Notes under the pieces: model-generated | Told to the model about the DNA's origin: nothing | Seen by the model: only the letters and a program-made list of their open reading frames with translations | Databases searched by the model: none | Translations under genes and position numbers: made by a program | DNA from: Paulinella micropora | Lineage: Eukaryota; Cercozoa; Imbricatea; Euglyphida | Length of the DNA stretch: 39,836 bases | Reading direction: 5' to 3' | NCBI GenBank assembly: GCA_009731375.1 | Contig: BJOX01000005.1 | Coordinates: forward strand, 1,271,223 to 1,311,058 | In this document: positions 1 through 10,000 of the stretch, piece by piece | How the letters are laid out: every line of letters starts with the position of its first letter | How positions within the stretch are numbered: position 1 is the first letter of the stretch

Positions 1-140
1 AGGGAGCTTTGGTATTGCCTGTATCAGTCCCTTCCGTGCAAACATCACGGCTTAGCTGGGCATCGGGTTAATACTTTACCCACAGACTTCCTGGTTGACG
101 AAATCAGAAGCTCCTTTTTTCTGACATTAGTCGATATTTC

Positions 141-143
<3 letters not shown>
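1..143 (+). repeat. Repeat family C, 3' part (5' end outside window)
   Basis: This matches the last ~140 bases of the 540-565 bp units at 11101-11665 and 12609-13146. It ends in a conserved tail (agaagctcc, acattagtcgatat, tcatc) and runs straight into a TATC array, as the other copies do. No coding potential is evident. It is probably a non-autonomous retroelement or the 3' end of a larger one. Confidence 0.7.
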
Positions 144-217
<74 letters not shown>

Positions 218-249
218 GGAACTCTCTGCTGAACCGCTCGTTGACCAGG

Positions 250-283
<34 letters not shown>

Positions 284-378
284 CATCTATCTATCTATCT
301 ATTTATCCATCCATCCATCCATCCATCCATCCATCTATCTATCTATCTACCTACCTACCTACCAACCTACCTACCTAG
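144..378 (+). repeat. TATC, CATC and CTAC microsatellites around E1
   Basis: TATC units run to 217, resume at 250 after a 30-base island, change to CATC at about 306 and then to CTAC. These fill the introns before E1 and between E1 and E2, and both acceptors are an AG attached to the end of an array. Confidence 0.9.
219..248 (+). CDS. E1, 30-base candidate exon
   Basis: A unique island between two TATC arrays, bounded by CTAG on the left and GTCTAT on the right. The frame that fits its neighbour reads NSLLNRSLT; it enters with one base of a split codon and leaves two. A second frame is also open, so the reading depends on E2. Confidence 0.5.
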
Positions 379-446
379 GTCTGCGTCCGTGCCCAACCAC
401 ATTGACGTGATGTGGAAGAGTGAAGATACAGATCAAACTATCAGTG
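379..446 (+). CDS. E2, 68-base candidate exon
   Basis: Acceptor CTAG at the end of a CTAC array, donor GTATGC. Only one frame is open (SASVPNHIDVMWKSE...); the other two hit TGA at the same site. It enters with one base, matching E1, and leaves one. A 5'-truncated copy of its end, without the donor, lies at 657-688. Confidence 0.55.
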
Positions 447-471
447 GTATGCTTATACATGCATACATTAG

Positions 472-619
472 TATATTATGCGGCTAGCCACAAATTTGAC
501 TGTTTTGCGGGCGAGCCGGAGCCGGGCCGGCGAGCCCGCAAAACACGTCAAATTTGGCGCGCCGCATATGTTGTTTTATCGGTAACCTGACCACATTTCG
601 TGGAGGTGACCGATAAAAC
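472..619 (+). mobile_element. Foldback/hairpin element F, copy 1
   Basis: The core at 491-555 is a long imperfect palindrome: arms of about 23 bases around a GC-rich loop of gccgg repeats. A second hairpin follows, with perfect 11-base arms at 573-583 and 609-619 (gttttatcggt / accgataaaac). Related copies are at 22655-22790 (+) and 12387-12546 (-). No ORF of note. It sits in the intron after E2 and may be a MITE-like transposon. Confidence 0.65.
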
Positions 620-656
620 ATAAATACATACATACAGGACATGCATGCACATGGAT

Positions 657-688
657 GAGATGTGGAAGAGTGAAGATGCGGATCAAAC
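657..688 (+). repeat. Partial copy of E2
   Basis: About 32 bases matching the 3' half of E2 (atgtggaagagtgaagat) with substitutions. The donor is replaced by CATA repeat. It is an exon-edge duplicate inside the intron. Confidence 0.7.
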
Positions 689-779
689 ATAAATACATGC
701 ATACAATACATACATACAATACATACACACATACATACAGCGGTATGCATACAACACATGCAGACATCACATAAAAATA

Positions 780-949
780 CATACATACAATACATGCATG
801 TATGCATACATACATACATACATACATACATACATACATACGTACATACATACATACATACATACATGCATACATGCACAGGTCCATTTATTTACGTATA
901 TATATATATATAATATATAATATATACATATATTATATATATATGTATA

Positions 950-1012
<63 letters not shown>

Positions 1013-1108
1013 AGGTGAGACAATGCCGGCAAACGAGTCCGAGCCAAATTTGCTCATACACACTATATATACATACATATACATATGTATATATATTACA
1101 TATATATA

Positions 1109-1150
<42 letters not shown>
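780..1150. repeat. CATA, TA and GT arrays
   Basis: CATA repeat with a few CGTA units, then alternating TA and GT tracts interrupted by the first E5 partial copy at 1015-1066. Apparent ORFs here are repeat translation. Confidence 0.9.
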
Positions 1151-1172
1151 ATCTGTCATGGCTGAGCCCGAG

Positions 1173-1210
1173 GGCCATGCGCCCTATCCCTCGACCCAAC
1201 AGGGACTACA
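1173..1210 (+). CDS. E3, weak candidate exon
   Basis: Ends at a strong donor, GTGAGT. The left border is uncertain: GAG at 1170-1172 would act as a poor acceptor and gives [12 protein letters not shown] in phase with E2 and E4. Alternatively an ATG at 1158 opens a different frame to the same donor, suggesting a first exon. Confidence 0.3.
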
Positions 1211-1256
1211 GTGAGTATGTTGGGGAGGGAAGAGTGACTCTAACCATCCTGCACAG

Positions 1257-1378
1257 AAGGCCCCAAAAGGAAGTCCCTACTACCCGCACAGTGTCGGGTA
1301 CCTTGCAGGAAATCAACTACAAATGATTGATCTTCCCCGCGTGAGAGCTCCACGAGACTGGGTAGGTCCCGCATGGAG
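1257..1378 (+). CDS. E4, 122-base candidate exon
   Basis: Follows a 46-base intron with a CTAAC-like branch sequence and a GCACAG acceptor. Starts on a codon boundary; reads KAPKGSPYYPHSVGY... and later DLPRVRAPRDW; leaves two bases at donor GTACTC. An alternative donor, GTAGGT, lies at 1362, followed by possible extra exon sequence up to GTAAGT near 1439. Confidence 0.5.
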
Positions 1379-1539
1379 GTACTCACAGGGGTAGCAGACA
1401 TTTCATGCGGTCTGCCAGCGCATGAGGACGTTTTGTGGTAAGTATCTGGGACGCCTCGAAACCCGTCACCACCCCTAGATCGCGGAATGTAAATACCCCT
1501 TTGATCCCACGTGGTGTATGTCTTATAAAAAACAACACA

Positions 1540-1708
1540 ACGACATGGCCTCGGAACCAACACAACAACATAGCCTCGGAACCCACATCGACATAGCCTC
1601 GGAACCCACACAACAACAGAGCCTCGGAACCAACACAACTACATAGCCTCGGAACCAACACAACAACATAGCCTCGGAGCCAACACAACGACATAGCCTC
1701 GAAACCAG
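1540..1708 (+). repeat. 25-bp minisatellite, about 7 units
   Basis: Tandem copies of a 25-base unit with core agcctcggaacc followed by (a/c)acacaacaacat, varying slightly between units. It lies in the intron between E4 and E5 and has no splice signals of its own. Confidence 0.85.
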
Positions 1709-1765
1709 TGGGAAGAGGCCCAACCACCTCCTCTTCCCGTGGGGTGCCATACTGTGCACCCCTCC

Positions 1766-1811
<46 letters not shown>

Positions 1812-1880
1812 GGGGAGGAAATGCCGGCAAACGAGTCCGAGCCAAATTTGCTCATTCACACTATATATACATATACATAT

Positions 1881-1937
<57 letters not shown>

Positions 1938-2058
1938 GGGGAGGCCATGCCGGCCAACGAGTCCGAGCCAAATTTGCTCATACACACTATATATACATAC
2001 ATATACATATACATATATATATATGTATGTATATGTATATGTATATATATATATGTAG

Positions 2059-2110
2059 GGGAAGCAATGCCGGCAAACGAGTCGGAGCCAAATTTGCTCA
2101 TACACCTCAG
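2059..2110 (+). CDS. E5, 52-base candidate exon
   Basis: The only complete member of a four-copy series; acceptor GTAG, donor GTATGT, which is the first unit of a TATG array. The chained frame reads [18 protein letters not shown] second open frame ([16 protein letters not shown]) would suit different neighbours, so the frame is not settled. Confidence 0.5.
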
Positions 2111-2549
2111 GTATGTATGTATGTATGTATGTATGTATGTATGTATGTATGAATGTATGTATGTATGTATGTATGTAATTTATGTGTGTATATATGTAAT
2201 GTATGTAATGTATGTAAGGTATGTATGTATGTATGTATGTATGTATGTATGTATTATGTATGTATGTATGTAATTTATGTATGTAATGTATGTAATGTAT
2301 GTAATGTATGTAATGTATGTAATGTATGTAATGTATGTAATGTAATGTAATGTAATGCAATGTAATGTAATGTAATGTAATGTAATGTAATGTAACGTAA
2401 CGTAACGTAACGTAACATGAAGTAACATGAAGTAACGTAATGTAATGTAATGTATTGTAATGTATGCATGTGTGCCTGTATGGGTGTAGCATGTATGCAT
2501 CTATGCATCTATGCATCTGTGTGTGTATGTATGTATGTATGTATGTATG

Positions 2550-2580
<31 letters not shown>

Positions 2581-3206
2581 TGTGTGCATGTATCTATCTA
2601 TGTATGTATGTATGTATGCATGTAATGTATGTAATGTATGTAATGTATGTAATGTATGTAATGTATGTAATGTATGTAATGTATGTATGTATGTATGTAT
2701 GTATGTATGTGTGTGTGTATGTAATGTATGTCATGTATGTCATGTATGTCATGTATGTCATGTATGTCATGTATGTCATGTATGTCATGCATGCATGTCA
2801 TGTATGTAATGTATGTAATGTATGTAATGTATGTAATGTATGTCATGTATGTGATGTATGTGATGTATGTGATGTATGTAATGTATGTAATGTATGTATG
2901 TATGTAATGTATGTAATGTATGTAATGTATGTAATGTATGTAATGTATGTAATGTATGTAATGTATGTAATGTATGTAATGTATGTAATGTATGTGATGT
3001 ATGTGATGTATGTAATGTATGTGATGTATGTGATATATGCAATGTATGTAATGTATGTAATGTATGTAATGTATGTAATGTATGTGATGTATGTGATGTA
3101 TATGATGTATGTGATGTATGTAATGTATGTAATGTATGTAATGTATGTAATGTATGTTATGTATGTTATGTATTTGTATGCATGTATTTGTATGTATGTA
3201 TGTATG

Positions 3207-3237
<31 letters not shown>

Positions 3238-3400
3238 CCTCATCTGTATCTGACTCACCAATGAATGTATGTATGTATGTATGTATGTATGCATGTATGT
3301 ATGTATGTATGTATGCATGTATGTATGTATGTATGCATGCATGCATGCATGCATGTATGTATGTATGTATGTATGTATGTATGTATGTATGTATGTATAG
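2111..3400 (+). repeat. TATG and GTAAT/GTATGTAAT array
   Basis: A 1.3-kb intron made of TATG with higher-order units (atgtatgta, atgtatgtc, atgtatgtg) and pentanucleotide GTAAT/GTAAC near 2340-2460. The only other sequence is ~25 bases at about 3238-3262 with no clear splice sites. Confidence 0.9.
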
Positions 3401-3441
3401 CAACGTTACCAAAGTGCACCACAAGAAGCGGTCCTTCATCT
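3401..3441 (+). CDS. E6, 41-base candidate exon
   Basis: Sits exactly at the switch from a TATG array (ending TATAG) to a TATC array (starting GTCTAT). The chained frame is [13 protein letters not shown], leaving two bases. [14 protein letters not shown] is an alternative open frame. Confidence 0.5.
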
Positions 3442-3442
3442 G

Positions 3443-3495
<53 letters not shown>

Positions 3496-3509
3496 TCATC
3501 CATCCATCC

Positions 3510-3552
<43 letters not shown>

Positions 3553-3561
3553 CATCTATCC

Positions 3562-3600
<39 letters not shown>

Positions 3601-3682
3601 GGTCTGTTTGTCTGTCTATCTATCTATCTATCTATCTATCTACCTACCTATCTATCTATCTACCTATCTCTCTATCTATCTC

Positions 3683-3737
<55 letters not shown>
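3442..3737 (+). repeat. TATC/CATC array
   Basis: About 300 bases of TATC with CATC and TGTC variants; stop-free on the + strand in all frames, so its ORFs are artefacts. Confidence 0.9.
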
Positions 3738-3738
<1 letters not shown>

Positions 3739-3838
3739 CCCATCCAGCCCGCTGCCCAGTCACCTCCGGGTGGGTGGAATGGATAACTAGGTCTTTGGAT
3801 ATGCAGAGCTGATAGACCAAACATATCTAAGTCATAGT
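3738..3838 (+). repeat. Repeat family E, copy 1
   Basis: About 95 bases shared with 12107-12198 (cagcccgct.cccag, then gatatgcagagctgatag, accaaacatatct). A short piece of it recurs at 4279-4292. Function unknown; possibly another TATC-associated element end. Confidence 0.6.
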
Positions 3839-4002
3839 GAAAATTTTCGCCCAGAACATTTTTGTTATTCAAAGTTGTGAAGAATTTCGGCCAGCCGGTA
3901 ATTACGGTCCATTTGTTGTCCACAAAAAAAAAAGGGCCTCAGCCCAAAATTCCCCGTATTTACGGTAGGCCGAAAGGTGAGGTGACCGAAACTTTTCACC
4001 TG
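3839..4002. other. Unassigned unique sequence
   Basis: About 160 bases without simple repeat. A stretch at 3861-3902 lies between an AG and GTAATT and has two open frames, but neither fits the phase of E6 and E7, so I leave it uncalled. Confidence 0.3.
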
Positions 4003-4224
4003 ACCTTAGGCGCGTTCTACACCACCCAGAATTCCGGGTTTCTGGGGCCACTTTTCTGGGTTTGCTTCCTGAAAAGCCTGGCCTGTGGTGCCACTTTCAC
4101 ACCCCAGAACCCGGCTTCTGGTGCCACTTTCTGGGTTTGCTTCCTGAAAAGCCTGGCCTGTGGTGGTGACACTTTCACACCCAGCAACCCGGAAATCTGG
4201 CCTGTGGTGTAGAACGGACCTTAA
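4003..4224. mobile_element. MITE-like element with terminal inverted repeats
   Basis: Inverted ends of about 20 bases: gcgttctacaccac at the left and its complement gtggtgtagaacg at the right. The inside holds a repeated block (ttctgggtttgcttcctga, then aagcctggcctgtggtg). About 220 bases, non-coding. Target duplication is uncertain. Confidence 0.5.
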
Positions 4225-4236
4225 CTATCTATCTAC

Positions 4237-4273
<37 letters not shown>

Positions 4274-4315
4274 CCTCCAGCCCGCTGCCCAGTACCTATC
4301 TATCTATTTTGTTAG

Positions 4316-4386
4316 GGTGATTCCTCTCGCTACAAAGAACAAAGGGACAACTATGAGGACACAGGCCAAGCAAGTCCACTGGAAAG
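4316..4386 (+). CDS. E7, 71-base candidate exon
   Basis: Acceptor TTTTGTTAG, donor GTAACT. The chained frame reads VIPLATKNKGTTMRT..., entering and leaving with one base, which matches E8. A second frame (GDSSRYKEQRDNYED) is also open. Confidence 0.55.
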
Positions 4387-4744
4387 GTAACTCTGTATGT
4401 ATGTTATGTATGTTATGTATGTCATGTATGTATGTATGTTATGTATGTATGTATGTACGTATGTATGTATGTTCTGTATGTATGTTCTGTATGTATGTAT
4501 GTATGTATGTATGTATGTATGTTATGTATGTATGTATGTATGTATGTATGTATGTATGTATGTATGTACGTACGTACGTACGTACGTACGTACGTATGTA
4601 TGTATGTATGTATGTATGTATGTATGTATGTATGTATCTATGCATCTATGTATCAGGCAAAGATGGACTGGCAGAGCATCGGACATACATAGATACATGC
4701 ATAGATACATAGATACATACATACATACATACATACATACTCAG
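4387..4744 (+). repeat. TATG array with a GTAC block and a partial copy of E8
   Basis: TATG repeat containing a self-complementary (GTAC)n block at about 4566-4595. A copy of the first 28 bases of E8 (4657-4684) follows a TATCAG acceptor and dissolves into CATA before any donor. Confidence 0.85.
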
Positions 4745-4794
4745 GTGAAGATGGATTGGCAGAGCATCGGACAAAGCATTCGGATGAGGAAGAG
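4745..4794 (+). CDS. E8, 50-base candidate exon
   Basis: Acceptor ACTCAG, donor GTAGTC. Reads EDGLAEHRTKHSDEEE after completing the Gly codon split from E7, and ends on a codon boundary. Acidic C-terminal end. Confidence 0.6.
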
Positions 4795-4897
4795 GTAGTC
4801 TGTCTGTCTGTATGTCTGTATGTCTTTCTGTCTGTCTGTCTGTCTCTCTGTCTGTCTGTCTGTCTGTCTGTATGTCTGTCTGTCATGTAGCTAATCT

Positions 4898-5120
4898 ATA
4901 TCTACTTATCTCATCTATCTATATCAAACCACTAGCACAGGCAGACGTCCGCTTATCAAGCCAATTTTTTTCTTTTTTTCCCCTTGGTTTTTCCCCTGTG
5001 GAACTATATCTACTTATCTAATCTATCTATATCAAACCACTAGCACAGGCAGACGTCCGGTTGATCTAGCCAATCTTTTTCTTTTTTTTTTCCCCTTGTT
5101 TTTTGCCCCCTGTGGAAAAC
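4898..5120 (+). repeat. 108-bp tandem duplication containing microexon E9
   Basis: Two copies of a unit with aaaccactagcacag, gcagacgtccg and a pyrimidine stretch ending cctgtggaa. The second copy has GT after the microexon; the first has CT there. Confidence 0.75.
5049..5059 (+). CDS. E9, 11-base candidate microexon
   Basis: GCAGACGTCCG between a TAGCACAG acceptor and a GTTGAT donor. Reads ADV plus two bases, linking E8 (codon boundary) to E10 (one base in). An 11-base exon is very short, so confidence is limited. Confidence 0.35.
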
Positions 5121-5173
<53 letters not shown>

Positions 5174-5223
5174 CCTATCTATCTATGTATCAATCAATCC
5201 ATCTATCTATCTATCTGAGTCAG

Positions 5224-5288
5224 CTATTGTGCTGCGACACAATTCTCTGTTTCACATCCAAAAGTGGAAGAATTCACTCAACTGAAAT
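5224..5288 (+). CDS. E10, 65-base candidate exon
   Basis: Acceptor GAGTCAG at the end of a TATC array, donor GTAAGA. The chained frame reads YCAATQFSVSHPKVEEF... with one base in and one out. Confidence 0.5.
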
Positions 5289-5329
5289 GTAAGATAAGAC
5301 ATACAATTTACTTATAGGACGATGGGGAG

Positions 5330-5379
5330 TCCTCAAACGCATCAGTGACATTCTCACCGAGCACGGGTCGCCTGACCAG
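5330..5379 (+). CDS. E11, 50-base candidate exon
   Basis: With acceptor GGGGAG at 5329 (weak, implying a 41-base intron) the frame continues E10 as LKRISDILTEHGSPDQ, an amphipathic-looking helix, to donor GTCTTC on a codon boundary. The stronger acceptor at 5317 (TTATAG) would create a stop at the junction with E10. Confidence 0.4.
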
Positions 5380-5394
5380 GTCTTCATAGTAGAA

Positions 5395-5395
5395 G

Positions 5396-5488
<93 letters not shown>

Positions 5489-5556
5489 GGATAGATGGAT
5501 AGATGATGATGATGGTGATGATGATGATGATGATGATGATGTAAGTAGTAGTAGTA

Positions 5557-5652
<96 letters not shown>

Positions 5653-5653
5653 A

Positions 5654-5707
<54 letters not shown>

Positions 5708-5726
5708 AAGAAGACTTCTCTCTCTC

Positions 5727-5768
<42 letters not shown>
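5395..5768. repeat. GATA, GAT, GTA and CT arrays
   Basis: Four successive simple repeats: GATA to about 5505, GAT to 5541, GTA/GTAGAA to 5708, then CT to 5768. All within the intron after E11. Confidence 0.9.
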
Positions 5769-5769
<1 letters not shown>

Positions 5770-5799
5770 CTACACCCTTAACAGCCATCGTTAACAGAC

Positions 5800-6157
5800 T
5801 ACCATGCATACATACATACATACATACATACATACATGCATACATACATACATACATACTTGGCATACTCCCCCAGGAGCGGGCCGCGTGAGCAGTGATA
5901 CAATACATACATACATACAATACAATACATACATACATACATACATACATACATACATACATACATACATTACATGCATACATACATTTATCCTTAACAT
6001 ACTCCCCCAGGAGCGGTCGCTTGAGCAGGCATACATACAATACATACAATACATACATACAATACATACATACATAAATACATACATACATACATACCGA
6101 GGAGCGGTCGCTTGAGCAGGCATACAAACATACATACATACAATACAATACAATACA

Positions 6158-6191
<34 letters not shown>

Positions 6192-6238
6192 CATACATAC
6201 ATACATACATACATACTCACCTCGTCCTCGGGCAAAGG

Positions 6239-6270
<32 letters not shown>

Positions 6271-6639
6271 CATACATACATACATACATACATACATTTA
6301 TCCTTAACATACTCCCCCAGGAGTGGCCGCTTGAGCAGGCATACATACAATACATACATACAATACAATACATACATGCATACATACATACATACATACA
6401 TTTATCCTTGACATACTCCCCCAGGAGCGGGCCGCTTGAGCAGGCATTCATACAATACATACATGCAATACATACATACATACAATACATACATAACATA
6501 CATACATACATACATTCATAACATTCATAACATACATATCATACATAACATACATACATACATAACATACATACATACATAACATACATACATACATACA
6601 TACATACATACATACATACATACATACATACATTACATA
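5800..6639 (+). repeat. CATA array with partial copies of E12 and E13
   Basis: CATA/ACAT repeat interrupted at about 6000, 6100, 6310 and 6410 by islands with a pyrimidine-rich acceptor (actcccccag) and gagcgg(t/g)cgcttgag, and at about 6220 by the first bases of E13 (gtcctcgggcaaagg). Confidence 0.85.
5877..5887 (+). CDS. E12, 11-base candidate microexon
   Basis: GAGCGGGCCGC after acceptor ACTCCCCCAG, with canonical donor GTGAGC. Reads ERA plus two bases, matching E11 and E13. Four related copies downstream have CTTGAGC, so the GT is lost. Confidence 0.4.
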
Positions 6640-6640
6640 G

Positions 6641-6791
6641 GTCCTCGGGCAAAGGGTCGCTCTTATCGATTGGATCCTTGGATTCTTCCGGAACCATCCC
6701 CATCCGCCGTGTGGATTCTTCTGGAACAATTCGCCATGTAGAATCCGAGCTTGGCATCCATCTTTCTTCTCTGCGTCACGTCGAGTCAGAG
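6641..6791 (+). CDS. E13, 151-base candidate exon
   Basis: The longest exon. Acceptor ACATAG, donor GTTATC. The frame is open throughout ([17 protein letters not shown]..., ending ...[10 protein letters not shown]) and contains an internal repeat (DSSGTI twice, RHVESE twice). Enters with one base and ends on a codon boundary. Four 3'-end copies lie downstream in the TATC intron, on both sides of retrotransposon copy 1. Confidence 0.65.
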
Positions 6792-6792
6792 G

Positions 6793-6890
<98 letters not shown>

Positions 6891-6939
6891 GGGCATCCAT
6901 CTTTCTTCTCTGCGTCACGTCGAATCAGAGGTTATCTAC

Positions 6940-6996
<57 letters not shown>

Positions 6997-7009
6997 AATC
7001 TATCTATCA

Positions 7010-7040
<31 letters not shown>
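6793..7040 (+). repeat. TATC array with partial E13 copy at 6891-6932
   Basis: TATC units up to the 5' junction of the retrotransposon. The 40-base island repeats the end of E13 (cgtcacgtcga.tcagag) and its GTTATC donor. The repeat is stop-free and keeps E13 in frame with the RT ORF. Confidence 0.9.
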
Positions 7041-7043
<3 letters not shown>

Positions 7044-10000
7044 GCTCATGTTCACCCTTACGAAGACCTTTCGGGCCTCCTCGAAAAGAAGAGCCCAAAA
7101 GCGCACGTCCATCCGGACTACAAGTCGCAACCCGGCATTATCAACCTGGATTCCACCCACTGTGTTGACGCCGAGACATACTCCCATTTCGTCCATCGGA
7201 CAAGAAGTGCCCCGAAAGAACCAACCGAAAGAAGAAAACGCCTGGTATTGCCATCAACACCAAGCGAATGGAAAGGCATTGAAGAAGAACTCCAATCCGC
7301 ACTCCCTCTCATCCTCCCCTCCTCTCTCATCAAATGCCTGTCATGTGACGAAGCAGTAGCGAAATTTGAAAGATATCTCTACGACTTCATATCACAACGG
7401 GTAACAAAAACACAAGAACAAACTCATGAGCGAAAAAACCGCCACGTAATCCGGCTCCAAACAGAACTCACGCAGAACCGACAACAAAAACTGATCCAAA
7501 AGAGACATCTGCGAGATCTCAAAAGGGCAGGTTCAATTCCAGCTGCTGTTGCAAAAAGCCTGCAAAAAACTTGGCGAGTATTATTGAAGACCGGTAACCG
7601 CCTCCGCCGTCGTCTCAAGGAAGCAACTTTAAGCTCCGCTCAACGACAAGCAAATACACGCTTCCGAACTGACCCTCATAAGTTTGCCAAAAATCTGTTT
7701 CATCCCCCCTCAACCCAAACCACTTCCTCCCTATCCAAAGAAAACTGTGACTCCTACTTTCCCAACCTATACAAAGACGCTAATCGTGAACAAACCTACG
7801 TGCCCTTACCTGAAATGAATCGCCCGCCTCTACCAACTGTCCCCTTTGACCTCAAGCCACCGTCCTTCTTGGAAACCAAAAGATCTGTGTTTGCCAAGCG
7901 TAATGGTGCAGCCCCTGGCAGAGATGGTATTAGCTACCTTGTTTACAAGAGACTTCCCACCGCTTTACTTTTCTTACACAAACTCATTGTCAAGTGTTGG
8001 ACAACGGATGTAGCTAATAGCTGGGCCCAAGCTGCTATCTCCCTCCTTCATAAGGACGGCGATCCACTTCAGGCCTCAAACTATCGTCCGATTGCTCTGA
8101 CAAGCTGCTCGGGTAAGGTATTTTTCTCTTTGTGGTCAAAACGCCTAGAGAGTTTTTTGCTAGATAACAAGTACTTTGACAGAGCAAAACAAAAAGGTTT
8201 CCTCCGTAACGTTGCAGGATGCCCCGAGCACATTGCTACTACAAAAGCTACCATCAGAAATGCAAAAGATCACTATCGCCAACTGGTCATAGCATGGATT
8301 GACCTACAAAACGCTTTTGGAAGCGTAAACCACAACTTGATCCAGTTCGCTCTCTGGTGGTACCACGTGCCCCCTATGTTTGCTCGCATAATCTTTTTAT
8401 ACTACGAACTCTTAGTAGCCACAATCGAAGGGAAAGATTGGTCATCAGAACCCTTTGTTTTTGCTGTTGGCGTTTTTCAAGGATGCTGCATTTCTCCTCT
8501 CCTTTTCAACATAGTTTTCAACCTACTCCTTGACCTCCTATCATCCTTGACCAAAAACAACGGTTATCATTTCAAGCATAAGACCTCAACAGATGAAGTC
8601 ATCGTGCACGAAGCTGCTTATGCTGACGACCTCAAACTACACTGCCGATCCCCGAAACACTGTCAATCGTCCATCAACATGATTGACAAATTTCTGTCAT
8701 GGTCCAGAACAATGGCCGCGAAACCGCCCAAATGCAAAAGCCTTGCTTTCAAATACTGGACTAAAGCCGACGACTATAAGGGTCTCAAACGATTATTGCC
8801 GATCTCGTTCCCACCCTTCGACCCCGCCCTTACTATTACTGGCAAACCGATTGACTTCATCGCTGACAAGCCTTTCAAAGACCTCGGATGGATTGTCTAC
8901 CATGACCTCAGCGAAAACGAACAACGTGCAGCAATCCAAAAGAAGTTCATTCTTTCTATGCAAGCCATCGATAGCTGCTCGATCAATGGCTTTATGAAAT
9001 TTTGGCTATACCAGCACTACGCTGTCCAGTCACTTGCCTGGCCATTTCTCATTTATGACCTCTGCTTATCTTTCGCCAAAACCCTTGAGAAAATTGCGAC
9101 CCGCTTCCTCAAAAAATGGGCCAATATCTACAAAAGAGCTCTGGTCTCTTGCCTTTACCGCCCACGCTCGAAATTCGGTCTACAGCTCCAATCCATCGTC
9201 TCTTTTTACCAGCGACTTCAAATCAACCGTGCTCAAATGCTGAAGTACTGCCCAGATAAACACCTCTCGTCCATTTATGCGATGAACCTGACGAAACACG
9301 AAACATTTCGAACTATCTGGAAACCAGAGCCTGTGCTCGAAAAGCTTGAGGCACAAGTTGATTTTGAATTCAAACATCGAGGCCAATCCGATCATCTCGG
9401 ACTTGGCCATGGTCGCTACCCAAAAGAACATTCCATCACAGACCGCAAAGACAGGGTTTTAGAATTAGCTGCTGAGACAATACTTGAGACAACCACAGTG
9501 CATGACATGGACAAAGCCATGCAAGGGTGCTTCCTTCGTTTTGAAGACGCATGCCCCTTCGACCTCTCCTGGGCTCGCCTCATCGGAACCCGTAATCCCC
9601 GTTTAATCTCTTGGGTCATCAACGCAAGCACAAACTCGGTTATTACCCCCGACCTTAGACGTCTGTGGGGAATCATTCCCAACAACAAGTGTGCCCTCTG
9701 TTCTGGTCAAGCACATCTATGCCACATCCTCTCCGGTTGCCATGTTGCCCTCAAACAAGGCCGCTATACCTGGCGTCATGACTCTGTGCTCTGCACTATT
9801 GAAGCTCCCCTTCAAAAACACATCGAGAGCCATAACAAACGCTCCCCTATAGACCAAAATGAATCAAAGTCTATGTTTGTGAAAGAGGGCGAGCAGAAGC
9901 CTAAGAGACAGTCATTTCATCGACCATCCCTGCTTGACACTGCAAACGATTGGCAACTCCAAACCCAATACACCGGTTCTGAGCAAGCCTTTCCTGTCCA

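Larger units (their letters stand above)
1015..1988 (+). repeat. Three 3'-truncated copies of E5 (1015, 1813, 1939)
   Basis: Each begins right after GTAG at the end of a TA or GT array and reproduces the first ~45 bases of E5 (atgccggc(a/c)aacgagtccgag...), then breaks into TA repeat before the donor. E4 and the minisatellite lie between the first and second copies. Only the last copy, E5 itself, has a donor. Confidence 0.8.

Noticed and set aside
2511-3812. Long ORFs of YVCM, LSIY, HTYI or YIYI repeats throughout the window
   Set aside because: They are translations of TATG, TATC, CATA and TA repeats, which are stop-free in these orientations; no codon bias or conserved domain.
3861-3902. 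Possible exon between AG and GTAATT
   Set aside because: Two frames are open, but neither matches the phase of E6 and E7; the surrounding DNA resembles a transposon-rich insertion.
5860-6450. Minus-strand exon reading of the actcccccaggagcgg islands (donor GTATGT on the minus strand)
   Set aside because: The minus strand does offer GTATGT after gctcctggggga, but the + strand gives a pyrimidine-rich acceptor, a GTGAGC donor and phase agreement with E11 and E13. Kept as an alternative only.
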